Source: Acinetobacter sp. A47 (GTDB lineage: Bacteria; Pseudomonadota; Gammaproteobacteria; Pseudomonadales; Moraxellaceae). From it: 64,000 nucleotides of DNA. Both the position numbers and the translations under genes were made by a program. Location: the NCBI RefSeq assembly GCF_000805455.1, contig NZ_JSUS01000032.1:248001-312000 (forward strand), read 5' to 3'. Below are positions 8,115 to 15,890 of the stretch, one piece after another (position 1 is the first letter of the stretch; each line of letters opens with the position of its first letter). The notes beneath the pieces are model-generated. The model saw nothing but the letters and a program-made list of their open reading frames with translations, ran no database searches and was not told the DNA's origin.

Positions 8115-8500
8115 TATTATTCCCTATTTTCAAAGCCCTTCTTTTCCTTAAATGCTATGATAGCCTTAGTTGTTCCATTAGCATACATATTAATGTCAAG
8201 TGAGCCTGTGTGTAAAAGCCTTCTAATTACCACTTTATCATTTTGATGAGTTCAGTTAGTTCCAATCCTAAATTTCTGTTAAATTGTTTTTAGGTCTTCG
8301 GAGTTTCATCATTCTTTAAAGGTTCATTTGCACCGCCATTTCAATCACACTCTTCTGTGGGTATAGAATATTTTCATTAATCATGCTTTGGTTAAGCACT
8401 TTTATTATAGCTTAACCAATCGCCTTTATTTTTTCGCTAGTAATATCACCATTTGTATTGATGCTAAGTGGCAAAGTGTTTAAAAATATTCTTAATAATT
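8115..8500 (-). pseudogene. decayed gene of unknown function
   Basis: The reverse strand reads LPLSINTNGDITSEKIKAIG at about 8410-8470 and RRLLHTGSLDINMYANGTTK followed by AIIAFKEKKGFENRE and a stop at about 8120-8240, with stops and frameshifts between. These look like fragments of one former protein. I do not recognise the family. The remaining part of 8035-8818 carries only the P3 upstream region. Confidence 0.35.
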
Positions 8501-8681
8501 GGTAACTGTTAAATTATCAATAGATTGCAAATCATTTTAAATTCAAAATTTTTTGTCAGAAGCTTTCTTAATTTTTATAAAATTTTCTTTTGACTGTAAA
8601 GTTTTGTTTTTTATATAGACATTAAATCTAGCTTTAAATAAATGATATTTAATTTGATTTTATATAAAGCCAATCATATAC

Positions 8682-8695
8682 ATACAGTTCTGTAT
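8682..8695. promoter_or_regulatory. operator-like palindrome variant upstream of P3
   Basis: ATACAG-tt-CTGTAT: the arms match the P-family palindrome but the spacer is two bases shorter. It lies 124 bp before the P3 start. The following GCATTTTATAGTGTG segment recurs after the site at 15891. Confidence 0.4.
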
Positions 8696-8818
8696 ATAAA
8701 TTAATAGGGAAAAGAAACATACGAAAAATATTGTAATTTTCACGCATTTTATAGTGTGTATTTAGCGAACTAATTCGCTAATTTGAAAATAAACCAAACA
8801 ATTTATAAAGGCTTTTAT

Positions 8819-9058
8819 ATGAAAAAGTTTATAGTTACACTTACAGCATTATGTGCAATTTCTACAGGTTCAATTGCTGCAGAAACTTCATCATCAATTA
8901 AATCTGTATCTGAAGTTTCTAAGGTTACAACTCAGGTTTTTGTACCGAAAGCCTCATCTACAACTCAGGTTTTTGTACCGAAAGCTTCATCTACAACTGG
9001 AGTACAAGAATGTACTATGTGGCCTCAAAACCCATGGGATGTTCGTTGTCCTTGGTGA
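8819..9058 (+). CDS. small secreted two-cysteine peptide P3 with internal tandem repeat
   Basis: The frame is open from 8783, but AAAGG at 8807-8811 and the signal peptide fix the start at ATG 8819, giving 79 residues. The signal peptide (MKKFIVTLTALCAISTGSIA) belongs to the P family. The mature part has a Ser/Val-rich stretch, two tandem copies of TTQVFVPKASS, and a C-terminal loop between two cysteines (ECTMWPQNPWDVRCPW, C-x11-C) rich in Trp and Pro. Function unknown; the repeat suggests a spacer of variable length presenting the C-terminal loop. Confidence 0.68.
   Translation: MKKFIVTLTALCAISTGSIAAETSSSIKSVSEVSKVTTQVFVPKASSTTQVFVPKASSTTGVQECTMWPQNPWDVRCPW
8927..8992 (+). repeat. 33-bp tandem repeat inside P3
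   Basis: Two adjacent 33-bp units (8927-8959 and 8960-8992) differ at one base and encode an 11-residue unit TTQVFVPKASS. A third unit begins (ACAACT) and then diverges. In-frame copy number change is possible. Confidence 0.9.
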
Positions 9059-9114
9059 TTTAAATTAATATTCAAGTAATTTGTATAGTTTTAATTACAG
9101 CCTAATTAAAAACT

Positions 9115-9148
9115 ATAAAAGTGGCTACTGATGTGGCCATTTTTTTAT
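9115..9148 (+). terminator. terminator of P3
   Basis: AAAGTGGC pairs with GCCATTTT (one G-T pair) and a long T-tract follows. A second A/T-rich hairpin (ATAGTTTTAATTA / TAATTAAAAACTAT) lies just before it. Confidence 0.55.
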
Positions 9149-9230
9149 TTTATGAATTAAGAATTACTGTAAATCCTAACACGCAACTTCAATATTACAA
9201 TCATATAAAATAGGGTTAACAACTTCTAAT

Positions 9231-9725
9231 TCAGTGACAAGACAAGGATAGGGGCATCGTAGCTAAGATAAAGATCTGCTTTGTATTTAAAATTGGCTCA
9301 AATAAGCTGTGTACAGCCTTTCTATTAGATGGTGTTAATTCATCTAACTGATCATTGACCATTTTCAAAGTAATGGATTCTAAAGACTGATTTCCCCAGA
9401 TTTTGTATAACCTGTTCAAGTGGAGCTGATATGACTTTTTACTGTTATCTGCCAGTGGCCGACCGTCTTTACGTCTTTTCTCATCAAGATACTGCTAGCA
9501 AAACGCTTTGAAGGAAATAGTTTTGCCAGTGACATTAGATACAAGATCTACTTGCTGGATCAGGAGTGAGTTAAGTTTACGCGCTGCCCGTATTGCTGCA
9601 GTTTTATCGCGTCCCATCGAATGAAACTTACCAGTAACAGGATGGCGATATCTCCATGAATCGCCATTATCCCGATAAAGATTAGCAGGTAAGTCCTTAT
9701 TACCTGTATTGCGTGAACGAGACAT
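9231..9725 (-). pseudogene. phage tyrosine integrase remnant
   Basis: The first 76 codons (from 9725) encode a lambda-type integrase arm-binding domain (DLPANLYRDNGDSWRYRHPV, then GKFHSMGRDKTAAI). A TAG stop interrupts the frame at 9495-9497, after which the core-binding region continues in the same frame (YLDEKRRKDGRPL, WGNQSLESITLKMVNDQL). The frame then departs from integrase sequence and ends at 9231, so the catalytic Arg-His-Arg-Tyr domain is gone. A dead prophage relic. Confidence 0.8.
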
Positions 9726-9851
9726 GTTTAAACTTGCAGCACCTTAAGCATTACCGAATATCGATCACTGATCAAGCCCAAAGCAAACAGGAAGGTCAAA
9801 CCTGGAGCTGCACCTAAGAGGCAAGAACCAAGCGAAGGAGAATTAATCCTA

Positions 9852-10123
9852 ATGCGAGATTTAAGAGCCTTAGGCATTGGCTTTGAACAGGAATACAAAT
9901 TTCACCCAACACGCAGATGGCGGGCAGATTTTCTGATCAGCCATACCAAGATCCTGATCGAGGTCGAAGGGGGATTTGGTCACAGGACCGCCGCCATACC
10001 CGAGGAACCAGTTACATCGGTGTCATGGAAAAATACAACGTAGCAGCAATTTTAGGATTTCAGGTTTTACGGTTTAGCACACAACAAGTGAAATCCGGTT
10101 TAGCAGTACAACAGATAGAGTAA
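9852..10123 (+). pseudogene. phage PD-(D/E)xK nuclease-like gene, frameshifted
   Basis: The first 40 codons read FHPTRRWRADFLI...KILIEVEGG, the Asp and Glu-x-Glu pattern of a nuclease core. At the G-run near 9968-9972 the frame shifts; the other frame continues IWSQDRRHTRGTSYIGVMEKYN and ends at 10123. Together they make one ordinary-length small phage nuclease, so a single-base change inactivated it. It sits between integrase and lysozyme debris. Confidence 0.65.
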
Positions 10124-10140
10124 TTGGTAAGAGGTACAAA

Positions 10141-10434
10141 ATGACATTGCGGATTGAAAAGATGCAGATCATGCAGGCAGTTGATTGGTCACGATTCGAT
10201 TTAGAAGGCTGATTATACCAGTTCGGTGCCTGGCTCTATAGTCATACTGGTCCATGTGGCCAGAGCATTGGTGAGAAAGCCTTTAAGGATTCTATTTTAT
10301 TGAAAAAACTAAACAAAAGTGATTATCTCGGCGCTGCCGATCAGTTTCCATGCTGGAATAAGGGCGGTGGGGAGGTAATGACAGGCCTTGTGCGACGTAG
10401 AAAAGCAGAACGAGCATTCTTTTTAAAGAATTAA
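10141..10434 (+). pseudogene. hybrid phage remnant ending in a GH24 lysozyme C-terminus
   Basis: One frame from ATG 10141 encodes a short phage protein N-terminus (MTLRIEKMQIMQAVDWSRFD), a TGA stop at the position of an expected Trp, and then the C-terminal half of a phage GH24 lysozyme (IGEKAFKDSILLKKLN, GAADQFPCWNKGGG, LVRRRKAERAFF). The catalytic N-terminal half is missing. The junction is in frame, as if a deletion fused two phage genes. Confidence 0.7.
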
Positions 10435-10439
10435 ATTAT

Positions 10440-10571
10440 ATGTACCAACGATCGAAACTAGTATCCGTCATCACATTGCTGTGCCTTCTATTTTGGATGT
10501 ATAGCTCATTCGATATCTACAAAAGTGAATGTCACTGTCTGGGTGCAGTGTGTGAATTAAAGTCTTTATGA
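10440..10571 (+). CDS. small phage-associated membrane protein
   Basis: ATG 10440 opens a 43-codon frame six bases after the lysozyme remnant. The product has one hydrophobic segment (LVSVITLLCLLFWMYSSF) and three cysteines in its tail. Small membrane proteins commonly follow lysozyme genes in phage lysis cassettes, so it may be a lysis accessory relic that is still open. No clear ribosome site. Confidence 0.4.
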   Translation: MYQRSKLVSVITLLCLLFWMYSSFDIYKSECHCLGAVCELKSL

Positions 10572-10984
10572 GCATATTTTTTATACAAACACTAATATAT
10601 TGAATTGGTTTGAATTTTATTTAGACATGCTTAATTTAAGCTTTAGTATCTATAAGTAAATATAACGAACTTTATTGTTAATTTCGTAAAAATAAAAAAT
10701 AAAAATTGTTTTTAAGTTTATGTTTTTTAAAATTATATATATTTTAGATTTACATTAATAATATTGGATACAGATGTAGGATTCTTTATTGAATTTATAT
10801 CATCTACTTTAAATGAGCTATTAACCCTTTACGAAGAATATTCAACGAGTGGTATAAGTATGGCTGTTTAAAATTATGAACAAATGCCCCCAATCTTGAA
10901 TTTACAAGTAGGGATATAGAATGGAAATATGAAAAAGCTTCCCATAAGTGGAAATTCTCATGAATTAGGTTAAAGGAGATTGGT
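10572..10984. other. AT-rich intergenic region
   Basis: Over 75 percent AT by eye, with no frame I would call a gene. It carries the promoter region for the DUF4142 gene. Confidence 0.5.
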
Positions 10985-11578
10985 ATGAAAGCTATTTTAA
11001 CGAAGAAAATTATTAGCTGTATCGCAATTAGTGGTGTTTTAAGTTTTAGTGCATTTGAGAGTATGGCAGCGAATCAAAAAACTATAAATGATGAAAAAAA
11101 TCACTCTAAAATTTTAAATGAAGACCATGAAAATTTGACTGATAGTCAAATTTTTAAGATATTAAGTACAGCTAATAATGGTGAAATTAAGCAGGCGAAA
11201 ACCGCATTGCCAAAGCTAAAAATAGATGAAAGTAAGAAATATGCTGAAATGATGATTAATGAACATTCAGCCAATGAAAAAAATGCACAAGCGTTGGCAA
11301 GTCGTTTAAAGTTGAGTTCACAAGCCAGTCATCTTAGTAAATCATTGCAAAATGATAGTGATAAAATTGTTAGTAAGCTTAATCAAACAACATCAGATAC
11401 TGATAAAAATTATATGATGAGTCAAGTTGAAGGTCACCGTAAAGTTTTGACGTTAATTGATAAGCAGTTAATACCAAACACGAAAAGTTTTGAATTAAAA
11501 AATATGCTTGTACAAACACGTGAGGCCGTTGCGAAACACCTAAAAGCGGCTGAAGATACATTTAAAAAGATGAAATAA
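10985..11578 (+). CDS. exported DUF4142 domain protein
   Basis: The 197-residue protein has a signal peptide (about 1-28, ending ESMAA) and a helical DUF4142 domain with the family pattern DSQIFKILSTANNGEIKQAK and YAEMMINEHSANEKNAQALA. DUF4142 proteins are predicted ferritin-like four-helix bundles in the envelope, often linked to stress. AAAGGAG precedes the ATG by 6 nt. Function is not established. It is followed 145 bp later by a glycine-zipper protein gene, possibly in the same unit. Confidence 0.85.
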   Translation: MKAILTKKIISCIAISGVLSFSAFESMAANQKTINDEKNHSKILNEDHENLTDSQIFKILSTANNGEIKQAKTALPKLKIDESKKYAEMMINEHSANEKNAQALASRLKLSSQASHLSKSLQNDSDKIVSKLNQTTSDTDKNYMMSQVEGHRKVLTLIDKQLIPNTKSFELKNMLVQTREAVAKHLKAAEDTFKKMK

Positions 11579-11723
11579 TATGCAACCTTAATAGGGACGG
11601 TTATGAAACATATCTAACTTAAAGGTGAATTACACTAATAATCGTCAAGTATATTTCAAAAGTTCTTTTAATATTCTAGCTCTTTTGAAAGACACTAGAT
11701 TTTAAAATATAGGGAGTAAGAAA

Positions 11724-12350
11724 ATGGTAAATACAAAACAATCAAATTTAGATAGTAATCATACGACTCAAAAAGAGCCATCTTCTAATAGTAATGTATC
11801 AAATAGCAAACCATTACAAGACATTTCATCCACAATTGATAATGCTCGTCCAGATTTAAACTCTCCACCGACTAATAACAATCATGTCCCCGATATGAAT
11901 GAAGGGGGAGAGAATTTGGTTGCTACAGGTGCAGGAACCTTGGGAGGAGCGGCGGTAGGTGCTGCATTTGGGGTTGTTGGTGGCCCTCCAGGTGCTGTTG
12001 TTGGGGGGATTATTGGTGGTGTGGTAGGGGCAATAGCAGGTAATGACATTGCCCAAACAGATAATAAAAAAGATGATAGTGATTACTGGCAAGATGATAA
12101 TTATTGGCGAGAAAACTATAAAAAAATGCCATATTATACTGAAAGCAAGAATCTAGAATATGATCGTGATTATCGTGCGGCTTATCGATTAGGTTATGAA
12201 AATCGCCTGCATAATAATGCAGAAATTAATTTTTCCGAGGTTGAATCTACATTGAAAACTAAATGGGAGCAAGTTAAAGGCAGTTCACGTTTACAGTGGG
12301 AGGAAGCCAAATTTGCTGTAAAAGATGGATGGGAGAAAATTACTCCTTAA
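11724..12350 (+). CDS. glycine-zipper domain protein
   Basis: The 208-residue protein has a Ser/Asn-rich N-terminus without a signal peptide, a glycine-zipper membrane hairpin at about 68-108 (GAGTLGGAAVGAAFG then PPGAVVGGIIGGVVGA) and an acidic, aromatic-rich C-terminal part (YWQDDNYWRENYK, SRLQWEEAKFAVKDGWEK). The C-terminal W-x-x-(V/A)-K pattern recalls CsbD-like stress proteins. Similar proteins in Acinetobacter are associated with desiccation or general stress, which I cannot confirm here. AGGGAG ribosome site. Confidence 0.7.
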   Translation: MVNTKQSNLDSNHTTQKEPSSNSNVSNSKPLQDISSTIDNARPDLNSPPTNNNHVPDMNEGGENLVATGAGTLGGAAVGAAFGVVGGPPGAVVGGIIGGVVGAIAGNDIAQTDNKKDDSDYWQDDNYWRENYKKMPYYTESKNLEYDRDYRAAYRLGYENRLHNNAEINFSEVESTLKTKWEQVKGSSRLQWEEAKFAVKDGWEKITP

Positions 12351-12366
12351 GTCAATTAATACTTAG

Positions 12367-12393
12367 AAAGTCTCCTCTATGGGGAGACTTTGT
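12367..12393 (+). terminator. terminator after the glycine-zipper gene
   Basis: AAAGTCTCC / GGGAGACTTT hairpin with a short loop, 16 nt past the stop; only a short T-run. Confidence 0.6.
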
Positions 12394-12535
12394 GATGATA
12401 TACTTTTAAGCTAATTTTAAAGATCGGTTTATAGTCGAAAGTTGGCTCAATTAGATTTAGTAACTGTACTCGACTTCGAGCTATTGGTGCGTGGTTTGCG
12501 CACATTACAATCTCCATTTTTATAAATGACACACT

Positions 12536-12784
12536 CTAATCCTTTGGTATCTCCTCGTCCCTCGGCTTTCGCACATCCTTAACAAATCGTTCCTCCATGG
12601 CTCCATACTTTTTAAAGTTTTCACGGGCTTGGTTTAGTGATGGTACATTTGCATAGCCAGCGGCATCATGATCTTCTGCTTGTACAGGATCATCTTCCCA
12701 GAAGCATACAGGGCAAATGTCATAGTAGCCGTTAGATGGTTCATCTCTGGTTAAGTAGCCACAGCATAAACACGGGTAGAGCAT
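12536..12784 (-). CDS. CPCC family cysteine-rich protein
   Basis: The 82-residue protein has the hallmark pattern PCLCCGYLT...YDICPVCFWEDD, two CxxC-type pairs that should bind zinc, followed by conserved SLNQARENFKKYGA. This matches the cysteine-rich CPCC domain family (small, often near toxin or polymorphic-toxin immunity genes). GGAGAAATAAAATG gives a good start. It converges on the glycine-zipper gene. Molecular role unknown. Confidence 0.85.
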   Translation of the reverse strand: MLYPCLCCGYLTRDEPSNGYYDICPVCFWEDDPVQAEDHDAAGYANVPSLNQARENFKKYGAMEERFVKDVRKPRDEEIPKD

Positions 12785-12908
12785 TTTATTTCTCCAATTT
12801 TTTCAGTGACCACACTCACGTTTATTTGAAAATACTCTAAGAGGAACTGTTTTTAAGATCAATATTCATATAATCAATTTTAAAGTCTCTCTGAATATAG
12901 GTATCAAT

Positions 12909-13323
12909 TTGATTACCAGTTTTGAAGACTTAAAGTTATCCGCGTACCTTTGCCCGGCAAACGTTTGGACGATTGGTTTTGGTACCACTGTTTATACGAC
13001 CGGTAACCGGGTTAAACAAAGGGATAAATGTACTGAAGCTCAGGCCAAAGCGTACTTTGCGCATGTTTTAAAACGATTCGAGCGAGCAGTTAATGGATCC
13101 TGTGGCTGTACCGCTTACACAAAATCAATTCGATGCGCTAGTGAGCCTGATATACAACATTGGTGAAGGAAATTTTGCATCCTCAACACTTCTGAAAATG
13201 CTTAATGCCGGAAATTACCGGGGAGCCGCAGATCAGTTTCTTGTATGGGATAAGTCAAAGGGATAAGTTTTAAATGGACTCGTTCGTAGACGTAAAACGG
13301 AGCGAGAATTATTTTTAAAATAA
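12909..13323 (+). pseudogene. phage GH24 lysozyme (endolysin), frameshifted
   Basis: The first part encodes the endolysin N-terminus with catalytic Glu (ITSFEDLKLSAY) and NVWTIGFGTT. Near 13095-13105 the frame shifts; the remainder (VPLTQNQFDALVSLIYNIGEGN, here split: FDALVSL then YNIGEGNF, GAADQFLVWDKSKG) continues in another frame, has a further TAA near 13264 and ends LVRRRKTERELFLK. This is a second lysozyme relic, from a related phage copy to that at 10141-10434. Confidence 0.8.
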
Positions 13324-13334
13324 TTATTTTATCA

Positions 13335-13421
13335 ATGTCATGCGCCGGGCTTATAACCGGATGTACAGCGCATACGATACATAACGATATTCATGTTGGA
13401 ATATGTGTAAAAATACTTTAG
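13335..13421 (+). pseudogene. lysis-region relic after the lysozyme
   Basis: A 28-codon open frame (MSCAGLITGCTAHTIHNDIH...) overlaps the usual position of an Rz1-like lysis lipoprotein. Related sequence occurs at 15340-15395 and 4655-4705. Probably the tail of a former lysis gene. Confidence 0.35.
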
Positions 13422-13434
13422 TTCTTAATATAAA

Positions 13435-13460
13435 AAATGACCACCAGCGGGTGGTCATTT
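13435..13460 (-). terminator. terminator of P4
   Basis: Perfect 11-bp stem AAATGACCACC / GGTGGTCATTT with a 4-nt loop, 21 nt past the P4 stop; usable on both strands. Confidence 0.85.
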
Positions 13461-13481
13461 GCATTCAATTATCGGCAGGGA

Positions 13482-13637
13482 TTATTTACATTTAGTAACT
13501 GGAATGCAATGTTTTGGAATTGTTCCAGCAACATCTGTATCCGCATCGTATTGAGAGCTCACAGCATTTGTTGTAGATGCTATGGCACCAGTAGAAACCG
13601 CAAGTAAAGTTGCAACAGTTAAAATAACTTTTTTCAT
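13482..13637 (-). CDS. small secreted two-cysteine peptide P4
   Basis: ATG at 13637 opens a 51-codon gene on the reverse strand. The signal peptide (MKKVILTVATLLAVSTGAIA) is almost the same as in P1 and P5. The mature peptide is about 31 residues, begins STTNAVSSQYDADTDVAGT and ends PKHCIPVTKCK, with a C-x5-C pair. Its upstream 300 bp are nearly identical to those of P1, while the mature sequence is unrelated, so the coding tail has diversified or been exchanged. Function unknown. Confidence 0.65.
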   Translation of the reverse strand: MKKVILTVATLLAVSTGAIASTTNAVSSQYDADTDVAGTIPKHCIPVTKCK

Positions 13638-13802
13638 GAGTAAACCCTTAAATTAATTGATTTTAAAGTCGTAATTATATGATTAGCTGAATAATGGGAT
13701 TCATTCTTAATCATGTGAATAATAATTTAATTAAAGACTATGTTTACATTGTAATTTTTAAATATACTTTTATGTACTTTATGTATACAGAATGGTTTGT
13801 AT
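13638..13802 (-). repeat. conserved upstream region of peptide genes, copy 2
   Basis: Near-identical to 4975-5140, including the RBS region and the palindrome. The similarity continues through a diverged terminator-like hairpin at 13824-13849 and the headless second copy up to about 13946, as at the P1 locus. Confidence 0.8.
13785..13802. promoter_or_regulatory. operator-like palindrome upstream of P4
   Basis: ATACAGA-atgg-TTTGTAT, one mismatch from the perfect palindrome, 148 bp upstream of the P4 start. Confidence 0.5.
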
Positions 13803-14099
13803 ATTTTTGTGCTTATTTTATATAAAAAAAGACCACACGAGCAGCGGTCCTCAAAATAATATGAAAAAGTGATTAACTGGGTTTAAATTAATCACGTGTT
13901 GAATGATGAATAATATAGACAATTTACATTGTTATTTTTTTGTGTGAATTTTTCGTGTTGGAATAGAATGTAGAGTTAATATAAATTTAAACTAAACAGG
14001 GCTTTATTTTAATTTCATTAAGATCATATCTAAAATGCTTAAATTTGAGCGATCTCAAATAAAAAAGTTCTTGTTAGATATAATAGAAGAGTACATGTA

Positions 14100-15185
14100 A
14101 TGAATAATTTAAATGAGAATACGCACTTTATACTGGGTATTTTTGCTTCCAACTGCTCAGGAGGAATGTCTCCTTCCAAATTAGAAGATAGTTGGAAGGG
14201 AACTTGGCAGGAGAATCTTGAGTTGGTTCAAATGGCCGAGCAAGCCGGAATTGATTTTATGCTGTCAGTGGCCCGATTTATTGGCTTTGGTGGGGAAAGG
14301 GACTTTCAAGGTTCAGTATTGGAACCTATTGCCTGGACTGCGGCTTTACTCGCAAGAACGGAAAGAATAAAAATTTTTACGACTTTACACACTGCAAAGA
14401 ATAATCCGATTATTGCAGCCAAACAGCTTGCGACAATGATTCAAATTGGCGGGGATAGAGTGGGATTAAACATTGTTGCTGGCTGCAATAAACCAGAATA
14501 TGAAGCTGTGGGGCTCACATATCCTCATGAACATAATACTAGATATAAATATGCCCAGGAATGGTGTGATTTGCTCAAAAAGACATGGACAAATCCTGAA
14601 CCGTTTGATTGGAATGGTATTTATTTTAAGGCTAAAGGGATATATTCCAAACCTCACTTGACTAAATTACCCCCTTTATTTAATGCAGGCACTTCTAGAG
14701 AGGGACGTGAATTTGCAATTAAGAATTCTGATTACTTATTCACTGCTGTAGCAACTAAGCTTGATAGTTCGAGAGCTGAAATTGAACAGCTTAAAGATGA
14801 AGGTAGAAAGTTTAACAAAAACGTTAGAGTGCTTACATACGTGCATATTATCTGCAGACCTACAGAAGAGGAGGCAATGGCTGAATGGGAGCGCCAATTA
14901 GCGAATGCTGATAAGGAAGCCGTGAATCAGCTCATGAATACTATTTTCCCATTTGCGAAATCTATGGATCAGCAAGCGCTGCAAGATTTCCGAACACGTG
15001 TTGCAATGGCTTTTGGGGGATTTCCTTTGGTAGGAACACCAGAGCAAGTAGCTGATGGATTAAAGACCTTACATGACATAGGGTTTTCAGGAGGTGCTTT
15101 GACTTTTCTTGATTATAAAAAAGAGTTCGCTTACTTTGGAGATAATGTTTTACCTTTATTGCGTGAAAGAGACGTTATTAAATAA
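14100..15185 (+). CDS. LLM class flavin-dependent monooxygenase (RutA/SfnG-like)
   Basis: The 361-residue protein is a bacterial luciferase-like TIM barrel. Family features include the early IFASNCSGGMSPSK segment, WTAALLARTERIKIFTTLHT, the Asn-Ile-Val-Ala-Gly strand (GLNIVAGCNKPEYEA) and C-terminal PLVGTPEQVADGL. Closest in style to pyrimidine oxygenase RutA and dimethylsulfone monooxygenase SfnG, which use reduced FMN supplied by a reductase. No reductase is adjacent. It lies alone between peptide genes P4 and P5, so probably arrived as part of the same accessory segment. Confidence 0.88.
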   Translation: MNNLNENTHFILGIFASNCSGGMSPSKLEDSWKGTWQENLELVQMAEQAGIDFMLSVARFIGFGGERDFQGSVLEPIAWTAALLARTERIKIFTTLHTAKNNPIIAAKQLATMIQIGGDRVGLNIVAGCNKPEYEAVGLTYPHEHNTRYKYAQEWCDLLKKTWTNPEPFDWNGIYFKAKGIYSKPHLTKLPPLFNAGTSREGREFAIKNSDYLFTAVATKLDSSRAEIEQLKDEGRKFNKNVRVLTYVHIICRPTEEEAMAEWERQLANADKEAVNQLMNTIFPFAKSMDQQALQDFRTRVAMAFGGFPLVGTPEQVADGLKTLHDIGFSGGALTFLDYKKEFAYFGDNVLPLLRERDVIK

Positions 15186-15339
15186 ATTAAGTATGGAAGA
15201 GATCGCCAGTGGCAGACACAAGGCAAAGTTAAATATGATGAAAAATATATTGGGAAAGTAATACAGCATCACTGCAGGCGCTCAGTAATTTCATTAATTT
15301 TCAACATCTGTATTCTTGTTCTGATATATGAATGTAGGC

Positions 15340-15395
15340 GCATACGATCAACAATAATATTCAGGTGGGAATATGTGTGAATGCATTTTAATTTT
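15340..15395 (+). pseudogene. second copy of the lysis-region relic
   Basis: GCGCATACGAT...ATATTCA-GT-GGAATATGTGT matches 13370-13410 closely, including the position just before a peptide-gene terminator. It shows that P4 and P5 with their left flanks derive from one duplicated block. Confidence 0.4.
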
Positions 15396-15411
15396 TTTAA
15401 GATCTAAGCTA

Positions 15412-15444
15412 AAAAATATGACCACAATAGTGGTCATATTTTTT
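15412..15444 (-). terminator. terminator of P5
   Basis: AAAATATGACCAC / GTGGTCATATTTT, 13-bp perfect stem with a 4-nt loop and flanking A/T tracts; bidirectional. Confidence 0.85.
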
Positions 15445-15464
15445 AAAAATCTCTTAAAAAGAAA

Positions 15465-15584
15465 TTAACGGTGACACGAAAAAGGATGTCGTACGCATTT
15501 TTCAGAAATATATGCAGTTTCTGCAGCAACAGCACCAGTAGAAACCGCTAGTAGAGTTGCAACCGTTAAAAGTACTTTTTTCAT
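15465..15584 (-). CDS. small secreted two-cysteine peptide P5
   Basis: ATG at 15584 opens a 39-codon gene. The signal peptide (MKKVLLTVATLLAVSTGAVA) differs from P1 at one residue. The mature peptide is only about 19 residues (AETAYISEKCVRHPFSCHR) with a C-x6-C pair and net positive C-terminus. The upstream region is homologous to those of P1 and P4. It is the smallest member of the family and would be missed by most gene callers. Confidence 0.62.
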   Translation of the reverse strand: MKKVLLTVATLLAVSTGAVAAETAYISEKCVRHPFSCHR

Positions 15585-15750
15585 GAGTAAACCCTCAAAT
15601 TAATTGATTTTAAAGTCGTGATTATATGATTAGCAGAATAATGGGATTTATTCTTAATCACGTGAATAATAATTAGTTGAATAGAATATTTACACTGTAT
15701 TTTTTGGTTAAACTTTTATTTAATTTATGTATACAGAGAGGTTTGTATAT
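15585..15750 (-). repeat. conserved upstream region of peptide genes, copy 3
   Basis: Close match to 4975-5140 and 13638-13802 from the start codon through the palindrome; beyond the palindrome similarity falls away. Confidence 0.75.
15731..15748. promoter_or_regulatory. operator-like palindrome upstream of P5
   Basis: ATACAGA-gagg-TTTGTAT, one mismatch, 147 bp before the P5 start, the same distance as for P1 and P4. Confidence 0.5.
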
Positions 15751-15787
15751 TTTTATGATCAATATAGGACGGCTGTTCTATTAATTA

Positions 15788-15815
15788 AAAAAAGACCGCC
15801 GGGGGAGGCAGTCTT
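15788..15815 (-). terminator. terminator-like hairpin upstream of the P5 unit
   Basis: AAGACcGCC / GGCaGTCTT with one mismatch, followed on the reverse strand by a T-tract. Equivalent in position to the hairpin at 5161-5188; no gene now precedes it. Confidence 0.5.
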
Positions 15816-15890
15816 CACTTAAAATATCTTTAAATTTCAACTGAAACATATAAATACTTAAGAAATGTTAAAAAAAATACACCAATATGT

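Noticed and set aside
8927-8992. Tandem repeat considered as a CRISPR-like array.
   Set aside because: Only two adjacent units without spacers, lying in frame inside a coding sequence; no cas gene in the window.
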